DNA of 64,000 bases from an uncultured Chlorobiaceae bacterium (GCA_903866255.1 CAIPMW010000055.1:21600-85599), one strand, 5' to 3'. Counted from the stretch's first letter, positions 9,202-20,061 are shown. Notes: generated by a model not told the origin, from the sequence alone. A program made the numbers and translations.

Positions 9202-10167
9202 TTATGACAGTATTCGAGCCCCTTCCTTGCAGATCGGTGTTACCCATACATCTGACGCAAGGTGAGCTTTAGAGTGAAGGAATGCCTCTTTCATGGCGGC
9301 ACCAACCTTGAGAGCTGTTTTTTCTGAGGAGGAAAAAGCAAAAACAGATGGACCTGAACCAGCAATGCTGCATCCCAGTGCCCCAGCATTAAGTGCCGCC
9401 TCTTTGACCTCAAAAAAGCCGGGGATTAACGGTGCACGTTTTGGCTCTGCGATGACATCAACCAGCGATCGTCCAATAAGGTCATAGTCCGAGGTGAGCA
9501 GTCCGGTGACCAGTGCACCAACATTACCCCATTGCTGTGTTGCTGTCTTGAGCGATATTTCCTGTGGGAGGACGGAACGCGCATAAGCGGTTCGCAATTC
9601 AGTATGGGGGTGCGCCAGTGAACAGTAGAGGTGTTCGGGTGATGGAATCGTGATGAGATCCAGCGGTGTATAGCTTCGTATCAGAACAAAATTGCCAAGA
9701 ATTGCAGGTGCTGCATTGTCGGCATGAGCGGAACCGCAGGCAACTCTCTCACCTTCAATGGCGAAGTGTACCAGCTCCATTTTTGAGCAGGGATTTCCCA
9801 GCAGTTCATTTGCCGCCACCAGCGCTGCCGCCGCGCTTGCTGCACTGCTGCCCATCCCGCTGCTGAGTGGAAGATGTTTGAGAAGCTCAAGGGAGATGTG
9901 TCCGGTAAAATCAATCTGCTTATGGGCGCGGATATACTCAAGAAACTTGAGGACAACAAAGCTTGATGTGTTTTTTTTGGGATCGAGGGGCAAGGCGCCA
10001 CCATCCCCGCTGATACTTGTTATTGAGACTGGAGAACCGGATTGTCTGGTGTCGGAAAGTGTCAGAATTACCTCATCACCAGGTTCGGTAATGGCAAATC
10101 CAAGCACATCGAAACCACAGGCAACATTACCGACGGTTGCTGAAGCGAATCCTCTGACAGTTTTCAT
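9202..10167 (-). CDS. thrB: Homoserine kinase
   Basis: GHMP-family kinase phosphorylating homoserine. The ATP loop LPLSSGMGSSAASAAAALVA and the C-terminal GCSIAGSGPSVFAF motif are clear. I prefer the ATG at 10167, which gives the usual MKTVRGFA start and 321 residues. An in-frame TTG at 10185 has AGGAA upstream and would add six residues. It lies directly upstream of thrC on the same strand; these supply the last two steps of threonine synthesis. Confidence 0.93.
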   Translation of the reverse strand: MKTVRGFASATVGNVACGFDVLGFAITEPGDEVILTLSDTRQSGSPVSITSISGDGGALPLDPKKNTSSFVVLKFLEYIRAHKQIDFTGHISLELLKHLPLSSGMGSSAASAAAALVAANELLGNPCSKMELVHFAIEGERVACGSAHADNAAPAILGNFVLIRSYTPLDLITIPSPEHLYCSLAHPHTELRTAYARSVLPQEISLKTATQQWGNVGALVTGLLTSDYDLIGRSLVDVIAEPKRAPLIPGFFEVKEAALNAGALGCSIAGSGPSVFAFSSSEKTALKVGAAMKEAFLHSKAHLASDVWVTPICKEGARILS

Positions 10168-10392
10168 ACTGTTTTCTTCGGGCAAAATTCCTGTATGTGG
10201 ATGAATTAATGCAACGGTTCAAAAAATAATGAAAGAGTGTGTATTCAGAATAAGGCGAAAGGAATTTGAATAACTAAAAGCTTTTCATTAAATTCAGGTT
10301 TTATCTTTTGGTATGGCGGTCGGTGCGACCACCCGAGACAAGGTAAGCAGAATCTTTCTCTTTTCTTAACAAATAACCAAGCGGAATAAGAT

Positions 10393-11973
10393 ATGTCTAC
10401 AACAGTCAGGCCTGATGAGGTTTCATCCATACTTCGCAAGCAGCTTGCCGGTTTTGAATCTGAAGCAGAGGTGTATGATGTGGGAACAGTGCTGCAGGTT
10501 GGCGACGGTATTGCTCGTGTTTATGGTTTATCGAAGGTTGCCGCCGGCGAGCTTCTTGAGTTTCCCAACAATGTGATGGGTATGGCTCTAAACCTTGAAG
10601 AGGACAATGTCGGCGCTGTATTGTTTGGTGAATCCAATCTGGTGAAAGAGGGTGATACGGTTAAAAGAAGTGGTATTCTTGCTTCTATTCCCGTTGGTGA
10701 AGCTATGCTTGGCAGGGTCATTAATCCACTCGGCGAGCCAATTGATGGTAAAGGTTCCATTGAAACACATCTTCGTCTTCCTCTCGAGCGCAGGGCACCA
10801 GGTGTGATTTATCGTAAATCGGTGCATGAACCTCTTCAGACAGGTCTCAAGGCTATTGACTCCATGATTCCGATTGGTCGCGGACAGCGCGAACTCATTA
10901 TTGGTGACCGTCAGACAGGCAAGACTGCTGTTGCAATTGATACCATTATCAACCAGAAGGGCAAAGGCGTTTTCTGTATCTATGTGGCAATTGGTCTGAA
11001 GGGATCAACGGTTGCCCAGGTCGTCAACACGCTTGAAAAATATGATGCGATGTCGTACACTACCGTTATATCGGCGACAGCATCCGATCCCGCGCCGCTT
11101 CAGTTTATTGCCCCGTTTGCTGGCGCTACTCTTGGTGAATTTTTCCGTGATACGGGTCGTCACGCATTGGTGGTTTATGATGATCTTTCAAAACAGGCAG
11201 TTGCCTATCGTCAGGTTTCGCTTCTTCTCCGTCGTCCACCGGGACGCGAAGCTTACCCGGGTGATGTGTTCTACTTGCACTCCCGTCTGCTTGAGAGAGC
11301 TGCTAAAATCACTGATGATATTGAGGTTGCAAAGAAGATGAATGATCTTCCTGATGCACTCAGACCGTTGATCAAGGGTGGTGGAAGTCTTACCGCCTTG
11401 CCGGTTATTGAAACCCAGGCAGGTGATGTTTCCGCCTATATTCCAACCAACGTGATTTCGATCACCGATGGTCAGATTTTCCTTGAATCGAACCTTTTCA
11501 ACTCCGGTCAAAGACCGGCTATCAACGTCGGTATTTCTGTTTCCCGTGTGGGTGGAAGTGCCCAGATCAAGGCAATGAAAAAGGTTGCCGGTACCTTGCG
11601 TCTCGATCTCGCGCAGTTCCGTGAACTTGAGGCCTTCTCGAAATTCGGCTCCGACCTTGATAAAACCACCAAGGCACAGCTCGACAGGGGCGCAAGACTT
11701 GTCGAAATCCTCAAGCAGGGGCAGTATATTCCCATGCCGGTTGAAAAACAGGTTGCCATTATTTTTCTTGGTACCCAGGGGCTGCTTGACTCTGTTGATT
11801 TGCGCTTTATCCGCAAGTTTGAGGAAGAGTTCCTCAATATGCTTGAGATCAAGCACAATGACATGCTATCAAAGATTTCTGAGAGTGGTGTGCTTGAGGC
11901 TGATGCTGCCAGCAAGCTCAAGGAGATTGCGGTCAAATTTGTGGCAGCTTTCAAGGAAAAGAACAAGGCGTAA
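10393..11973 (+). CDS. atpA: F-type ATP synthase subunit alpha
   Basis: A 526-residue F1 alpha subunit, with the P-loop GDRQTGKT (in [17 protein letters not shown]) and the downstream alpha-type [14 protein letters not shown] segment. It is a non-catalytic nucleotide-binding subunit of the F1 head. Only atpG follows; atpH, atpD and atpC, often in the same operon elsewhere, are not adjacent, so the ATP synthase genes are split in this genome. The 225-bp gap to thrB should hold two divergent promoters. Confidence 0.97.
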   Translation: MSTTVRPDEVSSILRKQLAGFESEAEVYDVGTVLQVGDGIARVYGLSKVAAGELLEFPNNVMGMALNLEEDNVGAVLFGESNLVKEGDTVKRSGILASIPVGEAMLGRVINPLGEPIDGKGSIETHLRLPLERRAPGVIYRKSVHEPLQTGLKAIDSMIPIGRGQRELIIGDRQTGKTAVAIDTIINQKGKGVFCIYVAIGLKGSTVAQVVNTLEKYDAMSYTTVISATASDPAPLQFIAPFAGATLGEFFRDTGRHALVVYDDLSKQAVAYRQVSLLLRRPPGREAYPGDVFYLHSRLLERAAKITDDIEVAKKMNDLPDALRPLIKGGGSLTALPVIETQAGDVSAYIPTNVISITDGQIFLESNLFNSGQRPAINVGISVSRVGGSAQIKAMKKVAGTLRLDLAQFRELEAFSKFGSDLDKTTKAQLDRGARLVEILKQGQYIPMPVEKQVAIIFLGTQGLLDSVDLRFIRKFEEEFLNMLEIKHNDMLSKISESGVLEADAASKLKEIAVKFVAAFKEKNKA

Positions 11974-12021
11974 GAGTGAGGTGATTGGTTTTCAAGCAAT
12001 TTTTTAACAGTCCCGTAATAC

Positions 12022-12900
12022 ATGCCTACATTAAAGGATATACGTGTACGAATCAAAGGGGTAAAGTCTACACAGCAGGTCACCAAGGCGATGAAGATGG
12101 TGGCCGCTGCGAAGCTCAGAAGGGCTCAGGAGAGGGCCGTCATGGCACGGCCTTATGCTGCGAAGCTGAAGGATATGCTTGGTTCGCTCTCTTTGAAGGT
12201 TGATACTTCCCGAAACCCCTTGCTTTCTGGTCGTTCGGAGGTCAATAATGTTCTTGTGATTCTTGTCACTGCAGACAGGGGGCTTTGTGGTGCGTTTAAT
12301 ACCAATGCCATAAAGCTGGCGCACAAAGTTATTCACGAGGATTATGCTGCGATCCATGGCAGGGGAGGTGTCAGTCTGATCTGTGCAGGTTCCCGGGGAT
12401 TTGAGTTTTTCAGGAAAAGAGAGTACAAGATTATTCAGGGCTACGCATCCGTTTTTCAGCACCTTGATTTCAGTATAGCCAAAGAGATTGTTGATACTGC
12501 CTCTGGTATGTATCTTCGTGGTGAGGTTGACAGGGTTGTTGTCGTTTACAATGAATTTAAGTCAGTGCTTGCACCGAATTTGAAAGCGGAAGTTATTCTT
12601 CCTATTGCACCTGATGCCTCATCTGTAAACGTGAGTAGCAGTGATTACATCTATGAACCCTCACCAGCGGCTATTATTGATGTGCTGGTGCCAAAGCATC
12701 TTAATACACAACTGTGGAGAATGATGCTTGAATCAAATGCAGCCGAGCAGGCGGCCCGAATGTCGGCGATGGATTCGGCTACCGAAAATGCGAAGGAGCT
12801 TCTTCGTGGACTTAACATTAGTTACAATAGAGCACGCCAGGCGGCAATTACCACTGAACTCAGTGAAATTGTTGCAGGTGCGGAAGCACTGAGTAATTGA
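12022..12900 (+). CDS. atpG: F-type ATP synthase subunit gamma
   Basis: A 292-residue gamma subunit, the rotating central stalk of F1. It starts [20 protein letters not shown] and contains [16 protein letters not shown]; it ends with the conserved [19 protein letters not shown] helix. It follows atpA by 48 bp and is closed by a strong intrinsic terminator at 12929, so atpA-atpG is a two-gene unit. Confidence 0.96.
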   Translation: MPTLKDIRVRIKGVKSTQQVTKAMKMVAAAKLRRAQERAVMARPYAAKLKDMLGSLSLKVDTSRNPLLSGRSEVNNVLVILVTADRGLCGAFNTNAIKLAHKVIHEDYAAIHGRGGVSLICAGSRGFEFFRKREYKIIQGYASVFQHLDFSIAKEIVDTASGMYLRGEVDRVVVVYNEFKSVLAPNLKAEVILPIAPDASSVNVSSSDYIYEPSPAAIIDVLVPKHLNTQLWRMMLESNAAEQAARMSAMDSATENAKELLRGLNISYNRARQAAITTELSEIVAGAEALSN

Positions 12901-12928
12901 TCGAATATCAATGCCTTATGATGTCTTA

Positions 12929-12951
12929 AGCGCCCGCATGGGCGCTTTTTT
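12929..12951 (+). terminator. Intrinsic terminator of atpAG
   Basis: A perfect 7-bp stem AGCGCCC (12929-12935) / GGGCGCT (12940-12946) with loop GCAT, followed by a run of six T. It begins 29 bp after the atpG stop. Confidence 0.92.
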
Positions 12952-13079
12952 GTTGCGCATTGGCTTAACTGGTGTCGGCGGTTGTGCAACTCATTCGGGA
13001 AATGATTTATATTCCACAAGCAGGTGGTTGATGGTTCGGTCTCTTTTCACCTTTCTTCAATGAATGTATGGGCGGGAGC

Positions 13080-15539
13080 ATGAAGATATACAAGTTCGGA
13101 GGTACTTCTCTGGGGTCGGCAGGACGGATCAGAAAAGTGGGAGATATTATTGCCGGTGCAGTTGATGAGGGCAAGCTTATTGTGGTAGTTTCGGCCATTC
13201 ATCATGTTACCGATTTTTTGCTTGAATCAGCCACAAAGGCGTGTAGTGGTGATGATAGTTATCGTACGATACTTGATGAACTGGATAATCAGCACTTGTC
13301 GTTGGTCGCTGAGCTTTTTTCCGGTGACTCTTTTGGCGATATCACTTCTGCTATACGTCATGACCTTTCCGATCTCCATAACATTGTTCAGGGTATTTTT
13401 TTGTTAAGAGAGCTTTCTGAAAAAAGTCTGGCAGTTGTGCTGAGTTTTGGGGAGCGTCTTTCAGCCAGGATTATCAGTTATTATTTGCAGCAGCGAGGGA
13501 TGCCATCCTTTTTTCTTGATGCCCGCGAGTTGATTGTTACTGATGCCAATTATGCTGATGCCCGGGTTAACGTCTCTGCTTCCGAACTCCATATAAAAAA
13601 ACGTCTTGAATTGTTTGAAGGCGTGCCGGTTGTTACCGGATTTATTGCCGCAGCCCCCGACGGTACGGTGACAACTCTGGGGCGTGGAGGTTCTGATTAT
13701 ACAGCTTCTCTTCTTGGTGCCGCTCTTGGTGCATCGGAAATTTGTCTATGGAGTGACGTTGACGGTTTTTTCAGCGCTGATCCAAAACGGGTTCGTGAGG
13801 CCAGGATCCTCCCTTTCATAACCTGCGCGGAGGCCATGGAACTCTCTCACGCTGGTGCCAAAGTTCTTCATCCGCTCGCAGTTCAGCCTGCCATGAAGGC
13901 TGGTATTCCTCTGTTGATTAAGAATTCCTTTAATCCTGAGGCAAGAGGCACACGCATTGAACTTGAAACACCGCCGGAGATAAGCCGCACGCTTCCAGTA
14001 ACAGCCCTCTCCTCAATCAACAACGTTGTCCTTCTGAACCTTTCGGGGAGTGGTATGGTCGGTGTCCCTGGTATTGCCTCAAGGCTCTTCAGTTGTCTTG
14101 CTCAGTATCGGATCAATATTATTTTCATATCCCAGGCATCCTCTGAACAGTCGATTACTCTTGCCATCAATCCTTCGCAGGCGGCAAAGGCAAAAAAAAT
14201 ACTTGAGGGGATATTTGTTCGTGAAATTGAAGCCCGTCAGATAGATCCTCTGCTGATTCGACGCAACCTTTCGATGATAGCAGTCGTTGGCAATAACATG
14301 TCGGGCCATCCTGGAGTTTCAGCCCAATTGTTTGAAACGCTTGGCAAAAATGGAATCAACGTTATTGCAGTTGCCCAGGGCGCCAACGAGATGAATATTT
14401 CGTTTGTGGTTGACTGCCATGATGAGGACAAAGCTCTGAATTGTATTCATGAGTCATTTTTCCTGTCTGGGCGTAAGGTGCATCTCTATATTGCAGGTAC
14501 GGGGACTATCGCAAAAAGCCTGATTGGGCAGATCAGTGCCCATCGCATCAACCTGCAGAAGGATAATGATCTTGATGTCGTGGTCTGTGGCATGGCAAAC
14601 ACTCGCCAGATTACCCTGGACGATAACGGTATTGATCTTGAACATTGGCAAGCATCTCTTGCTCAGAGAGTAGGGCACCAGGGAATAGATGGGTATATTG
14701 AGTTAATCCGAGAGCGAAACCTTCATAACACAATTTTTGTTGATTGTACTGCAAGCTCAACTGTTGCAGCAAGTTACCCGGAATTACTGCTTGCCAATAT
14801 TTCAGTGGTGACCGCAAATAAGCTTGGTATGGCCGCTCCTTGGCCGCTCTACCAGAGTATCAGGGATGCACAGCGGAAAAGCAATGCTCGTTTTCTCTAC
14901 GAAACCAATGTTGGTGCAGGTTTGCCGATTATCAACACGCTGAATGATCTGAAAAACAGCGGAGACAAGATTATTTGCATTGACGGTGTGCTTTCTGGAA
15001 CGTTAAGCTTTATTTTCAATGAGCTGCGCAAAGGGGGCAAATTCAGTGATATTGTTCGTCGTGCACAGGTGGCCGGGTTTACTGAGCCTGATCCTCGGGA
15101 TGATCTTTCGGGTGCTGATTTTGCCCGGAAATTCCTGATTCTCGGTCGTGAGCTGGGCTTCAAGCTTGAGTACAGCGATGTTGCCTGCGAAAGCCTGGTG
15201 CCGGAAGAGTATCGTGGCGAAATGCCGGTTCAGGAATTTCTTGATCGGCTATCAACTATTGATGAATGGTATGCCGATGAAATTGCGAAAGCAGGAAAAG
15301 AGGGTATGACCATTGCTTATGCAGGTGAGATCAGGGATGGAGTGGCAAGTATCGGGGTCAAACGGCTTCCACTTACAAGTCCCATTGCTGGTCTTGATGG
15401 CTCTGAAAATATGGTGGTCTTTACGACGGAGCGCTATAGGACTACTCCTCTTGTGGTACGAGGGCCCGGTGCTGGTGGAGAGGTGACGGCAGGCGGTGTT
15501 TTTGCCGATATCCTGCGCATTGCAAGTTATCTTGTTTGA
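13080..15539 (+). CDS. thrA: Bifunctional aspartokinase / homoserine dehydrogenase
   Basis: An 819-residue fusion. The N-terminal aspartokinase begins MKIYKFGGTSLGS; two ACT regulatory domains lie at about 320-460 (SSINNVVLLNLSGSGMVGVP; NLSMIAVVGNNMSGHPGVSA). The C-terminal homoserine dehydrogenase starts near 470 with IAGTGTIAKSLIGQI and contains VTANKLGMA and GVLSGTLSFIFNEL. It performs steps one and three from aspartate toward threonine and methionine; the ACT domains imply threonine feedback. The start at 13080 gives the canonical N-terminus after a GGGAG; an in-frame ATG at 13068 is possible. cinA follows after 12 bp. Confidence 0.95.
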   Translation: MKIYKFGGTSLGSAGRIRKVGDIIAGAVDEGKLIVVVSAIHHVTDFLLESATKACSGDDSYRTILDELDNQHLSLVAELFSGDSFGDITSAIRHDLSDLHNIVQGIFLLRELSEKSLAVVLSFGERLSARIISYYLQQRGMPSFFLDARELIVTDANYADARVNVSASELHIKKRLELFEGVPVVTGFIAAAPDGTVTTLGRGGSDYTASLLGAALGASEICLWSDVDGFFSADPKRVREARILPFITCAEAMELSHAGAKVLHPLAVQPAMKAGIPLLIKNSFNPEARGTRIELETPPEISRTLPVTALSSINNVVLLNLSGSGMVGVPGIASRLFSCLAQYRINIIFISQASSEQSITLAINPSQAAKAKKILEGIFVREIEARQIDPLLIRRNLSMIAVVGNNMSGHPGVSAQLFETLGKNGINVIAVAQGANEMNISFVVDCHDEDKALNCIHESFFLSGRKVHLYIAGTGTIAKSLIGQISAHRINLQKDNDLDVVVCGMANTRQITLDDNGIDLEHWQASLAQRVGHQGIDGYIELIRERNLHNTIFVDCTASSTVAASYPELLLANISVVTANKLGMAAPWPLYQSIRDAQRKSNARFLYETNVGAGLPIINTLNDLKNSGDKIICIDGVLSGTLSFIFNELRKGGKFSDIVRRAQVAGFTEPDPRDDLSGADFARKFLILGRELGFKLEYSDVACESLVPEEYRGEMPVQEFLDRLSTIDEWYADEIAKAGKEGMTIAYAGEIRDGVASIGVKRLPLTSPIAGLDGSENMVVFTTERYRTTPLVVRGPGAGGEVTAGGVFADILRIASYLV

Positions 15540-15551
15540 GGAGAATCATTC

Positions 15552-16811
15552 ATGCGTGCAGAAATTGTATCAGTCGGGGATGAACTGCTGAAAGGTCAGA
15601 GGATTAATACCAACGCAGTATTTATCTCCACCGCTCTTGCTGGTATAGGGATCTCTGTCGGGAGAGTTGTTGCTTGTTCTGATCTTGAAGATGAGATGGT
15701 CTCTCTCTTTTCGGAGGCGCTTCATCGGGCCGATATTGTTCTTGTTACCGGTGGGCTCGGTCCGACAAGAGATGACCGGACAAAAAAAGCGGTACAACAG
15801 CTTTTGGGCAGAGGGACAGAGCTTAATCCTGCGGCATACCAAAATCTTGCTGATCGAATAAATAAACATGGATTGGTGATGTCGTCATCTCTCCGGGAGC
15901 AGGCGATGGTGATAGAAGGTTCCCGGGTTATTCCGAATACAAGGGGAAGTGCTGCGGGGATGATTATTTCGTGTGGAGAGCAGTTTCACCACCACTCTCT
16001 GGTGCTGATGCCCGGTGTTCCCTGTGAAATGCAGGCGATGATGGAGCGCACAGTTGTTCCACATTTTGCGGCACTTTCAGATACCGCCATTTGTCACACT
16101 CCGATAAAAACAGTCGGCATTGGTGAGTCGAGTCTTGCAGAGATAATTGTTGATATTGAGGATCATCTGCCTGCGGGAACAACGCTTGCTTACCTGCCTC
16201 ATGCGGCAGGTGTCAGCTTGATGATCAGTACTATCGGTCAGCTTCATGACGGGGTGGATCGTGATAACCGGAGTGTTGTGGAGGCGATTGCCAAGAGGGC
16301 TGAAGCGTTCGTTTATGCGACCAGCGAGGTAACTCTTGAAGAGACTGTCGGCGCAATGCTCTCTGCACAAGGCAGGAGTGTTGCGGTTGCAGAATCGTGT
16401 ACTGGTGGTCTGCTTGCCAGTCGCCTGACTGATGTTCCGGGTGCGTCATCGTATTTTCTTCAGGGTTTTGTGGTGTACAGCAACAGGGCAAAACAGAGAA
16501 ATCTTGGAGTGCCGGCAGAGACGATTGAGACCTTCGGAGCGGTCAGCGAAGAGGTTGCCCGGGCGATGGCCATTGGATGTCTTGAAAAAAGTGGCGCGGA
16601 TTTTGCCCTTTCAACAACAGGTATCGCTGGACCGTCGGGAGGTTCCCCGGAAAAGCCTGTTGGGATGGTTTGTCTGGGTTTAGCCAAAAGAAAATCTACC
16701 AATGTGATTTCCAGAACGCTCTATATGCATGGCGATCGTAAACAGAACAAGCTTCACTTCAGTGAGGCAGCTCTTCGTGAGTTGTGGCAGTGCCTTCGGG
16801 AGGAATCATGA
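15552..16811 (+). CDS. cinA: CinA-family protein (competence/damage-inducible, NMN amidohydrolase domain)
   Basis: A 419-residue two-domain protein. The N-terminal MoaB/MogA-like domain shows VSVGDELLKGQRINTNA and TGGLGPTRDDRTKKA. The C-terminal CinA amidase domain has AESCTGGLLASRLTDVPGAS and STTGIAGPSGGSPEKPVG. The family hydrolyses ADP-ribose and deamidates nicotinamide mononucleotide for NAD recycling. It lies 12 bp after thrA, so probably co-transcribed, without evident functional link. Confidence 0.93.
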   Translation: MRAEIVSVGDELLKGQRINTNAVFISTALAGIGISVGRVVACSDLEDEMVSLFSEALHRADIVLVTGGLGPTRDDRTKKAVQQLLGRGTELNPAAYQNLADRINKHGLVMSSSLREQAMVIEGSRVIPNTRGSAAGMIISCGEQFHHHSLVLMPGVPCEMQAMMERTVVPHFAALSDTAICHTPIKTVGIGESSLAEIIVDIEDHLPAGTTLAYLPHAAGVSLMISTIGQLHDGVDRDNRSVVEAIAKRAEAFVYATSEVTLEETVGAMLSAQGRSVAVAESCTGGLLASRLTDVPGASSYFLQGFVVYSNRAKQRNLGVPAETIETFGAVSEEVARAMAIGCLEKSGADFALSTTGIAGPSGGSPEKPVGMVCLGLAKRKSTNVISRTLYMHGDRKQNKLHFSEAALRELWQCLREES

Positions 16812-16984
16812 CTCTTTTGGAACAAAGCTTGTTTATTTACCCATTGGTTAATGATATTGTAGCGTGCGGCCTGGAAGATCAGGATGCTTTTATTGAAAAA
16901 GAAGCTATAGTATCAATACTTTCTGGGACTTGTAGTAGTATTGTGTCACTTTATTAAGGAAAAACGCTGTTTTTCTCGTATCCA

Positions 16985-18868
16985 ATGGCCAAAATAGCAA
17001 GATTACCGGATAGTGTTGCAAACAAGATTTCTGCAGGGGAAGTTGTTCAGCGCCCTGCATCTGTTGTCAAGGAGCTTCTTGAAAATTCGATAGATGCTGG
17101 TGCAAGTAAGATAACGGTTTCGATCAAGGATGCTGGTAAAGAGCTGATCCGGATAGTAGATAATGGCGCAGGGATGTTGAGGGAGGATGCACTCCTGAGC
17201 GTAGAGCGCTTTGCGACCAGTAAGATTACTGGAGTTGATGATCTTGATTCACTGCAAAGCCTGGGTTTCAGGGGAGAGGCTCTGGCAAGTATCTCTTCTA
17301 TTTCACATTTCGAGTTGAAAACACGGACGGCACAAGAGACGCTTGGGCTGAAGCTCCGGTATGAGGGTGGAGTTCTTGCAGAGGAGTCGGGGGTGCAGGG
17401 AGAGCAGGGGACAACGATCAGCGTCAGAAACCTTTTTTACAATGTGCCTGCCCGGCGGAAGTTTCTCAAATCCAACGCAACCGAGTACAACCATATTTAT
17501 GAAATTGTCAAGTCGTTTGCATTGGCATACCCGGACATTGAGTGGCGTATGTACAGTGACGACGAAGAGCTTTTTCATCTCAAGAGTCCAAATATTCTTG
17601 AAAGGCTTAATCTTTTTTACGGTGATGAGTTTGCTGAAAGCATGATTGAGCTTTCAGATGAAAATGATTATCTCTCAATCAAAGGGTTTCTTGGAAAGCC
17701 GGCAATGCAGAAACGGAAGAAACTCGATCAGTATTTTTTTGTTAATCGTCGGTTAGTGCAGAACAGGATGCTCTCACAGGCGGTGCAGCAGGCTTATGGC
17801 GATCTGCTTGTCGAACGTCAGACACCTTTTGTGCTGCTTTTCCTCTCGATTGATCCCTCACGGATTGATGTGAACGTTCATCCGGCCAAACTTGAGGTCA
17901 GGTTTGACGATGAGCGCAGTGTGCGTAATATGTTTTATCCGGTTATCAAGAGGAGGATCCAGTTGCACGATTTTTCTCCTGACCTTGCGGTTACGGGCGG
18001 CGAAACATGCGCCTCTGGTGTTTTTCAGTCATCATCTTCAAGACGTTTTTCTTTTCCTGATATTCCCCATCGTGTTTCGACTACGGATGATCTTTACAGG
18101 AATTATCGCGAAGGCTCCTATGGTGAGGTTGCTGCACCAGGGGCGTCGTTATGGTATCAGCCTGAAACGTCTCCGCCATCCCGCTCTTCGACGGGATTCG
18201 TCGCCCTGGAGCGAGAGTTACGCGAGGGGAGTGAACAGTTGGCTTCCGTCCTTCTCTCTCCTGTCTATAACGATGAAGGTGTTCCAAATCCGAAAGATTC
18301 AGACCCAAAGATATGGCAGTTACACAATAAATACCTGATTTGTCAGATCAAGACCGGTTTGATGATTATTGATCAGCATGTGGCGCATGAGCGTGTGCTC
18401 TATGAGCGTGCTGTCGATGTCATGAACCAGAGTGTCCCAAATTCGCAGCAATTGCTCTTTCCCCAGAAGGTTGAGTTTCGTACATGGGAGTATGAGGTGT
18501 TTGAGGAGATTCGTGACGATCTCTATCGGCTTGGTTTTAATCTGCGGATGTTTGGCAATAAAACTGTCATGATCGAAGGGGTTCCCCAGGATGTGAAGCC
18601 GGGTACTGAGGTGACGATTCTGCAGGATATGATTGCGGAATATCAGGAAAATGTTTCAAAACTCAAGCTTGACAAGCGCGACAATCTTGCAAAGTCATAC
18701 TCATGCCGCAATGCCATCATGGCAGGCCAGAGGCTTTCGCTGGAAGAGATGCGTTCACTTATTGATAATCTGTTCGCTACCCGTGAACCTTACTCATGCC
18801 CGCATGGCAGGCCGGTCATAATAAAGCTTTCACTGGATCAGCTTGACAAGATGTTCGGGAGAAAATAA
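16985..18868 (+). CDS. mutL: DNA mismatch repair protein MutL (endonuclease type)
   Basis: A 627-residue MutL. The GHKL ATPase domain shows NSIDAGAS, VDNGAGM and GFRGEALASISS. A linker of about 90 residues follows, then the C-terminal domain with DQHVAHERVLYE, SCRNAIMAGQRLS and CPHGRP. These last motifs match the metal-dependent endonuclease site (DQHAx2Ex4E family), with A replaced by V. An intact site suggests a MutL that nicks DNA itself, as in bacteria without MutH. A tRNA-Arg follows after 49 bp. Confidence 0.95.
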   Translation: MAKIARLPDSVANKISAGEVVQRPASVVKELLENSIDAGASKITVSIKDAGKELIRIVDNGAGMLREDALLSVERFATSKITGVDDLDSLQSLGFRGEALASISSISHFELKTRTAQETLGLKLRYEGGVLAEESGVQGEQGTTISVRNLFYNVPARRKFLKSNATEYNHIYEIVKSFALAYPDIEWRMYSDDEELFHLKSPNILERLNLFYGDEFAESMIELSDENDYLSIKGFLGKPAMQKRKKLDQYFFVNRRLVQNRMLSQAVQQAYGDLLVERQTPFVLLFLSIDPSRIDVNVHPAKLEVRFDDERSVRNMFYPVIKRRIQLHDFSPDLAVTGGETCASGVFQSSSSRRFSFPDIPHRVSTTDDLYRNYREGSYGEVAAPGASLWYQPETSPPSRSSTGFVALERELREGSEQLASVLLSPVYNDEGVPNPKDSDPKIWQLHNKYLICQIKTGLMIIDQHVAHERVLYERAVDVMNQSVPNSQQLLFPQKVEFRTWEYEVFEEIRDDLYRLGFNLRMFGNKTVMIEGVPQDVKPGTEVTILQDMIAEYQENVSKLKLDKRDNLAKSYSCRNAIMAGQRLSLEEMRSLIDNLFATREPYSCPHGRPVIIKLSLDQLDKMFGRK

Positions 18869-18917
18869 CCCGTTGTGTGGTTGCAAGTTTGTGCAAAAGT
18901 ACTAAATTCAAAGCTAT

Positions 18918-18990
18918 GCCCTTGTAGCTCAGTGGATAGAGCAACAGTTTCCTAAACTGTAGGTCGGCGGTTCGAGTCTGCCCGAGGGCA
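18918..18990 (+). tRNA. tRNA-Arg (CCT)
   Basis: A complete 73-nt cloverleaf. Acceptor GCCCTTG pairs with CGAGGGC (one G-T), discriminator A. Anticodon stem ACAGT/ACTGT encloses TTCCTAA, giving anticodon CCT at 18951-18953 for the AGG codon. The T arm contains GGTTCGAGTC. CCA is not encoded. Confidence 0.96.
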
Positions 18991-18997
18991 CTTCTCC

Positions 18998-19993
18998 ATG
19001 AGCAGTTCGCGTTTCAGAGTCACCCTTTTTTCAAATATCACCGTGTCCAAGGCGCGAGCTACATATAAAAGCCTTGCAAGGGTAATTATCATTATTCTGC
19101 TTGTGTTCTTCGTGGTTGATGTCGGGCGCTACTTTTTTTACCCGGACGTCCAGCAGCTTCTCGATCAAAATCCTGCTAAAACTGCTTTTATGGAGTATCG
19201 CGAGGCTGAGTGGAGGCGCGAAGGGTTATACGATAAGAAAGTTAATCAGAAATGGGTTTCGTTGCGTAATGTTTCCCAGAATCTTGTCAAGGCGGTTCTG
19301 ATTGCTGAGGACGACAAGTTCTGGCAGCACGAGGGTTTTGATTACAAGGCGATGGAGCGGGCGCTTGAGAAGAACATACTGGCCAAGAAATTCAAGATGG
19401 GTGGAAGTACGATCAGCCAGCAGCTTGCCAAGAATCTTTACCTGTCTCCTTCCAAAAATCCGGTGCGCAAGGTTAAAGAGGCCATTCTTACCTGGAAACT
19501 TGAAAAAGTGCTCTCGAAACGGCGCATTCTTGAACTCTATGTGAATGTTGCTGAATGGGGTGATGGTATTTTTGGTATTGGTCAGGCTGCCCGTCACTAT
19601 TACGGCGTCACTCCAGCTCAACTTTCTGCTGAGCAGGCCTCCAGACTTGCAGCCATACTTCCTAACCCGATTCTTTTTTCTCCAACAGGTACCTCCCGAT
19701 ATGTTCGCAACCGATCCTCTATCATCTATGCCATTATGCGAAAGCGAGGGGTTGTTATTCCCGACTACAGGGAGGTTATTATGGAGTCCATTTCGGATAC
19801 TACCGCTGTGGATTCAGTTGTGATTGGTGTGCCGGAGTTTCTGCTCGATCAGGCAATCTCCACTGATAGCAGCGCAACCAGGAGCAAAGATGGTGATCAC
19901 ACCATAATTGATGGAAGAACCAGTAACAATCCGTTTGAAGTCAAAGAGGGAAAAGGAAGCAACGTGTCGCCCCGATCTACCCCCTCCCAGTGA
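18998..19993 (+). CDS. mtgA: Monofunctional peptidoglycan glycosyltransferase (GT51)
   Basis: A 331-residue protein with one N-terminal membrane anchor (residues about 29-45, VIIIILLVFFVVDVGRYFF) and a GT51 domain. The catalytic Glu lies in LIAEDDKFWQHEGFD; GGSTISQQLAKNLYL and RKVKEAILTWKLEKVLSKRRILELYVN are the other signatures. There is no transpeptidase domain, so it polymerises glycan strands from lipid II only. The C-terminal 80 residues after the domain are low in conservation and Ser/Thr rich. It starts 8 bp after tRNA-Arg. Confidence 0.93.
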   Translation: MSSSRFRVTLFSNITVSKARATYKSLARVIIIILLVFFVVDVGRYFFYPDVQQLLDQNPAKTAFMEYREAEWRREGLYDKKVNQKWVSLRNVSQNLVKAVLIAEDDKFWQHEGFDYKAMERALEKNILAKKFKMGGSTISQQLAKNLYLSPSKNPVRKVKEAILTWKLEKVLSKRRILELYVNVAEWGDGIFGIGQAARHYYGVTPAQLSAEQASRLAAILPNPILFSPTGTSRYVRNRSSIIYAIMRKRGVVIPDYREVIMESISDTTAVDSVVIGVPEFLLDQAISTDSSATRSKDGDHTIIDGRTSNNPFEVKEGKGSNVSPRSTPSQ

Positions 19994-20061
19994 CACTCCA
20001 TTGCATATCATTGGGGTGGGGGCGGGATTCTCCTGAAGACGCCGACCGACAAATACTTTAT

